Assembly (NCBI GenBank): GCA_012515085.1
Contig: JAAYZB010000206.1
Coordinates: 1 to 37,435, forward strand
Origin: Acholeplasmataceae bacterium
Lineage (GTDB): Bacteria; Bacillota_I; Bacilli_A; Izemoplasmatales; Hujiaoplasmataceae
DNA length: 37,435 nucleotides
Direction: 5' to 3'
Part shown: positions 34,053-37,435 of the stretch, in pieces
How the letters are laid out: each line of letters starts with the position of its first letter
How positions within the stretch are numbered: the stretch's first letter is position 1
Notes under the pieces: generated by a model
What the model was told of the DNA's origin: nothing
The model's input: the letters and a program-made list of their open reading frames with translations, nothing else
Databases searched by the model: none
Translations under genes and position numbers: made by a program

Positions 34053-34079
34053 TTAGCACTCTGATCATCTGAATGCTAA
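34053..34079. promoter_or_regulatory. CIRCE operator 1
   Basis: TTAGCACTC-N9-GAATGCTAA, one mismatch to the consensus (GAGTGCTAA). Lies between the -10 and the hrcA ribosome site. Confidence 0.92.
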
Positions 34080-34083
34080 ACAT

Positions 34084-34112
34084 ATTGTACCTAAGTGATT
34101 TAGCAATGTCAA
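34084..34112 (-). promoter_or_regulatory. hrcA operon promoter
   Basis: Minus-strand perfect -35 TTGACA (34112-34107), 17-base spacer, -10 TACAAT (34089-34084). SigA type, flanked by two CIRCE sites. Confidence 0.88.
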
Positions 34113-34126
34113 GTGTTGAGTGCTAA
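34100..34126. promoter_or_regulatory. CIRCE operator 2
   Basis: TTAGCAATG-N9-GAGTGCTAA, two mismatches in one arm. It covers the -35 element. Centre-to-centre distance to CIRCE 1 is 47 bp. Confidence 0.88.
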
Positions 34127-34187
34127 TATAAATTAACGCTCAAAAAACACTTGTAACAAAGTAATGAAATTCTCTGAAAAAGCCCGC

Positions 34188-34215
34188 TTGAAGTTTCGGG
34201 AAAATGGAGTATAAT
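34188..34215 (+). promoter_or_regulatory. Permease gene promoter
   Basis: -35 TTGAAG (34188-34193), 16-base spacer, -10 TATAAT (34210-34215). Confidence 0.68.
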
Positions 34216-34248
34216 ATACGATTGACATCCAAGAGAAAGGATGAGAGA

Positions 34249-35373
34249 ATGAAAGCCACACTTCACTATTTTTGGCGTGACAAAGTCTTCGTTATCGCGA
34301 TGATTTTCGCCTTGATTTCGCTTTTGTTCTTTCCTCCCACTATCGATACATTCCACGCAATCAATCCGAATGTGCTCGTGATCATGTTTTCTCTCATGAT
34401 CGCCGTTTCGGGAATGACAGAAGCCAATTTGTTTTCGAAAATCGCCATTTTCCTCACCAGTCGTTTTTTTACAGTTCGATATGTGGGATTGGCGATTATC
34501 ATCGCGACGTTTTTTATGGGAATGCTATTGACCAATGATGCCGTTTTATTAACGCTGGTTCCCTTTTCTTTGTTTGTCATGCGTCAAACGGATAACACAC
34601 GCTATTCCCTTACCATTGTGATCTTAATGACTTTTGCGGCTAATATGGGTAGCGCACTGACACCGATGGGCGACCCACAAAATATTTTCTTATATCAATT
34701 TTATAATTTGGATTTTGGAGAATTTCTTCTGGCAACACTGCCGATTGCTCTCTCAGCTTTTGTGTTGATTATCGCTGTCACTTGCGCGCTTCTTCCCAAT
34801 CGATTCATAAAACCAGTGATGATATCTCCGAAAGTGGACCAAAAACGTGTTGCGATCGGATTGATTATCTTCATTTTGGTATTGTTATTGATTATCCGAA
34901 TCATTCCGCCCTGGGTCGTCTTTGCGGGTGCCTTCCTTTTAACTATCTCTTTCTATCCTCACCTCTTCAAAAAAGTTGATTATCCGCTTTTGCTGACATT
35001 TGTTTCTTTTTTTATCCTTACGCATAATCTGGGAAATTGGACTTGGCTTATGGAAAAAACCCAAGTTCTTCTCAAGAGCCCTTGGTCCGTATATTTATCC
35101 GCCCTTGGCTTTAGTCAAGTCATGAGCAATGTGCCGGCATCGGTTTTGTTAGCGACATTCACTGAAAAAACGTATTGGCGATACTTATTGCAGGGAGTGA
35201 ATGTCGGATCGATGGGATCGATCATTGCCTCGCTTGCCAGCTTGATTACCTTTAAGTTTGTGATTCGGGAATTCCCCAGTCAAATGAAAGCCTATTTACA
35301 GCTCTATACGACACTGGGTTTGATTTTTATGGGTTTGATCAGTTTGCTGCTGGTTATCACTAATGGCATATAA
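34249..35373 (+). CDS. SLC13/ArsB-like anion permease
   Basis: 374 residues from the ATG at 34249, after AAAGGATGAGAG; the upstream part of the frame crosses the promoter. About ten hydrophobic helices. Ion-transporter superfamily signs: MGMLLTNDAVLLTLVPFSLFVMR (the TNDxxL re-entrant region, about 85-107) and MGSALTPMGDPQNIFLYQF (about 133-151), with a second equivalent near FSQVMSNVPASVLLA. These are typical of ArsB, citrate/dicarboxylate and NhaD-like permeases. It is somewhat shorter than ArsB. Substrate cannot be told; no ars genes adjoin it. Monocistronic. Confidence 0.8.
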   Translation: MKATLHYFWRDKVFVIAMIFALISLLFFPPTIDTFHAINPNVLVIMFSLMIAVSGMTEANLFSKIAIFLTSRFFTVRYVGLAIIIATFFMGMLLTNDAVLLTLVPFSLFVMRQTDNTRYSLTIVILMTFAANMGSALTPMGDPQNIFLYQFYNLDFGEFLLATLPIALSAFVLIIAVTCALLPNRFIKPVMISPKVDQKRVAIGLIIFILVLLLIIRIIPPWVVFAGAFLLTISFYPHLFKKVDYPLLLTFVSFFILTHNLGNWTWLMEKTQVLLKSPWSVYLSALGFSQVMSNVPASVLLATFTEKTYWRYLLQGVNVGSMGSIIASLASLITFKFVIREFPSQMKAYLQLYTTLGLIFMGLISLLLVITNGI

Positions 35374-35411
35374 AAATAAGCAGTCAATTCTTAGGAAATG
35401 ACTGCTTATTT
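35374..35411. terminator. Bidirectional terminator
   Basis: 13-bp perfect stem AAATAAGCAGTCA / TGACTGCTTATTT (35374-35386 with 35399-35411), 12-base loop. It overlaps the stop codon of the convergent GGDEF/HD-GYP gene. Confidence 0.75.
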
Positions 35412-37427
35412 ATCTGATTGAAAGTTGTCGACAAACTTACGTGCAATAGACGGATCGAACTGAGTGCCAGAACAGCGGATGATCTCCGCTAACGCTTCTT
35501 CCTTTGACAATGCTTTGCGATAAGGTCGATCGGAAGTCATGGCGTCATAGGCATCGGCGATAGCGATGATTCTGGCCCGATAGGGGATGTCTTTCCCTTT
35601 TAAGCCTTGAGGATACCCATCGCCATCCCACCGTTCATGGTGCGATAGGATATCTTCACTGATTTCTGCATATTCGCTGGAAGATGAAAGAATTCGATAA
35701 CCGATCTCCGGATGACGCTTTATTTCCGCCCATTCTTCTTCGTTCAGTTTCCCGGGCTTATTCAATATCTGTTCATCAATAGCGATTTTCCCGATGTCAT
35801 GAAGATTGCTGATGACTTTCAACAAGTTTATTTCATCTTTTCGCATCCCGAGTATTTGACCTATATGTTGACATATATCGCCGACTCTCTCCGAATGCAG
35901 TTCCTCGCGGGGGTTTTTCATAAACAAGGTAGACAAAATCGCATTGATCGCTTCACTGCGGGAGGAACTGGTTTCAAACAACTTGTGTTTGTACATATCG
36001 TCTTCAGCAATTTTGATGACTTCTTGAATCGACAGATTATCCACTTTCGTTTCAACTCCAAAAGACACAGACACATTCATTGAATTGAGTGTGTGATTTT
36101 CAATTCGAGTTTTCGCACGTTCGATATAATTCGTCGCTTCGCCTTTGGATGTGTTTTCCAAAATGATGACAAATTCGTCACCGCCAACTCGAGAAACATT
36201 GGCTTTTCCCAAAAAGCAATTATTAAGTTCGGACGCCACTATACAAAGCAATTCATCCCCCGCATCATGACCAAACGCATCATTCATCAGCTTCAATCCG
36301 TTAATGTCTGCCATGATGATTGATAATGGCAAAGCGTCCGGATGATCCACTCGAGCAAGTTCTTCAATATAGAACCGTCGGTTTTTCAAGCCTGTCAACG
36401 CATCATGATAACTTAAATAGAGTATTGATTGTTCGTAATTTTTGCGTTCAGTTACGTCGTTTGTAAACACAGTCACGCCGATGATTTTTCCGGATTCGTT
36501 TGTAATCGGCGAATAATTGTTTTCAAGAAACTTTCCCGGAACAGTCTCAACTTCCTCTATCTTGGAAATGACTTCTCCTTTTAAAGCCTTTTCGAAACTA
36601 TTTCGGATTCGATGTGCCATTTGATCGTCCGTAATGTTGTCAAAGAAATGCATCCCCGGGGCAATTGTCTTATCGTAATATTTACGGATGCATTTTGCAT
36701 GAAAATCATTATAGGTGAGATAGTTAAAATCGGTATCCACCGCATATATTTCCATCTCTTTTGGACTGTCAATCGATGATTGCAACAATACTTGCTGGCG
36801 CCGTTGAAAAGCAGCGCTTGACAGTCGATCTATCTGGTTATGAATGGTGATTGCCAGTAAAGCAGTCACTACTGGAAATATCCCAAGAAACATCGGAAAC
36901 ACCTGCAGAATCATATCCTGCCGATCTATTGCCGGTAAGGCTAAGAAGCACAGGACCGTCACGATATGGAGCACTACACCAAACAGATAATACTGGAAAA
37001 ATCGTGGCCACCGTGAAAATAGTCGTCTTCCCTTATGAAACAATAATCCAAGAATTGATGATGTACCAATGATTAAAACCCCAGAGATGACTCCTGCACC
37101 GCCAATGACAAATAAACGATAATATAGCGCAATCAAGGCTGCAATAATCGTCGCAATCGGTCCAAAAAACACACCCGTTATACCCAAAAGAACACTTCGC
37201 GTATCAAAGATTACACCCGTTCCGGTTTCCCAAGGAAATGTCATGATCAGAATCGAGAAGCCCCCAATTATCAACCCTTGGATCACTTTACGAAACGGCT
37301 TGGTCCCTTCTGGCGTCATGTTGGACGAACTATAAAGAAAAATCATCGCAAATAAAAGAACGATGTTTTGTACTAGTGCAGCAGCAATTTCCGAGAAAGA
37401 TTCCCACCAATCGGCTAGAGGCGGCAT
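35406..37427 (-). CDS. LytS-type membrane sensor with PAS, GGDEF and HD-GYP domains
   Basis: 673 residues from the ATG at 37427, eight bases from the window edge, so the true start could lie outside; GGAG sits only three bases before this ATG. Domains: 5TM-5TMR_LYT-like membrane part (about 15-200, with GGFSILIMTFPWETG and GVFFGPIATIIAALIALYYR), PAS (about 225-330), GGDEF (about 345-500, intact VGGDEF at 414-419, NDAFGHDAGD), HD-GYP (about 510-670, HDIGK at 543-547, HHERWDGDGYP). Both cyclic-di-GMP synthesis and breakdown motifs look complete. The RxxD inhibitory site expected before GGDEF is replaced (LGKA), so product inhibition is probably absent. Signal unknown. Confidence 0.87.
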   Translation of the reverse strand: MPPLADWWESFSEIAAALVQNIVLLFAMIFLYSSSNMTPEGTKPFRKVIQGLIIGGFSILIMTFPWETGTGVIFDTRSVLLGITGVFFGPIATIIAALIALYYRLFVIGGAGVISGVLIIGTSSILGLLFHKGRRLFSRWPRFFQYYLFGVVLHIVTVLCFLALPAIDRQDMILQVFPMFLGIFPVVTALLAITIHNQIDRLSSAAFQRRQQVLLQSSIDSPKEMEIYAVDTDFNYLTYNDFHAKCIRKYYDKTIAPGMHFFDNITDDQMAHRIRNSFEKALKGEVISKIEEVETVPGKFLENNYSPITNESGKIIGVTVFTNDVTERKNYEQSILYLSYHDALTGLKNRRFYIEELARVDHPDALPLSIIMADINGLKLMNDAFGHDAGDELLCIVASELNNCFLGKANVSRVGGDEFVIILENTSKGEATNYIERAKTRIENHTLNSMNVSVSFGVETKVDNLSIQEVIKIAEDDMYKHKLFETSSSRSEAINAILSTLFMKNPREELHSERVGDICQHIGQILGMRKDEINLLKVISNLHDIGKIAIDEQILNKPGKLNEEEWAEIKRHPEIGYRILSSSSEYAEISEDILSHHERWDGDGYPQGLKGKDIPYRARIIAIADAYDAMTSDRPYRKALSKEEALAEIIRCSGTQFDPSIARKFVDNFQSDK

Positions 37428-37435
37428 CGTCTCCA

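Noticed and set aside
1..37435. CRISPR arrays, tRNA or rRNA genes, insertion sequences
   Set aside because: No regularly spaced long repeats, cloverleaf sequences, rRNA segments or transposase-like frames were found; the remaining frames overlap clear genes and look like shadows.

Overview
The window looks like the chromosome of a free-living, low-to-moderate G+C Bacillota bacterium on the Bacilli/Mollicutes side of the phylum (for example an Izemoplasma-, Haloplasma- or Acholeplasma-like lineage). Reasons: YneF, a parE-parC pair, a Bacillus-like phoH-ybeY-cdd-era-recO...dnaG-rpoD-trmK-nif3 gene string, hrcA-grpE-dnaK-dnaJ under CIRCE, a single-chain glycyl-tRNA synthetase as in Mollicutes, strong AGGAGG-type ribosome sites and many extended -10 promoters. 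TGA is used as a stop (parE, jetA, rpoD, trmK, hrcA), so the standard bacterial code applies. Species assignment is inference. Coding density is very high and no gene-free stretch exceeds 300 bases. I saw no rRNA, tRNA, IS element or CRISPR array.

Layout. 1-500: the start of a secreted repeat protein, cut by the window edge. 528-5098: topoisomerase IV (parE-parC), divergent from plsY. 5919-7999: yneF, a two-cluster ferredoxin, and an operon of a DegV/FakB-like fatty-acid binder plus a FabT-like MarR regulator, with a FabT-type palindrome at its promoter. 8064-13964: glyS-dnaG-rpoD-trmK-nif3, tightly overlapped. 14054-17454: phoH-ybeY-cdd-era-recO. 17551-17724: rpsU, divergent from an unknown one-TM protein. 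18596-19888: mtaB.

19994-29284 is the accessory part, lying between mtaB and dnaJ. It holds a padR-jetA-jetB-jetC operon, which is a Wadjet/MksBEF-type SMC complex with no JetD nuclease gene. Its leader carries five short palindromes whose centres lie 15 bp apart. A divergent condensation-fold acyltransferase follows, then a duplicated DUF1538 membrane protein overlapping a tandem-domain P-II-like regulator that has an in-frame internal ribosome site.

29365-34126 is the class I heat-shock operon hrcA-grpE-dnaK-dnaJ with two CIRCE operators around a perfect -35 and a hairpin between dnaK and dnaJ. The right end has an SLC13/ArsB-like permease and a membrane LytS-sensor/PAS/GGDEF/HD-GYP cyclic-di-GMP protein.

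The most notable items are the JetD-less Wadjet operon with its periodic operator array, the DUF1538/P-II pair in which both proteins are internally duplicated, and the FakB-FabT module with its own operator.
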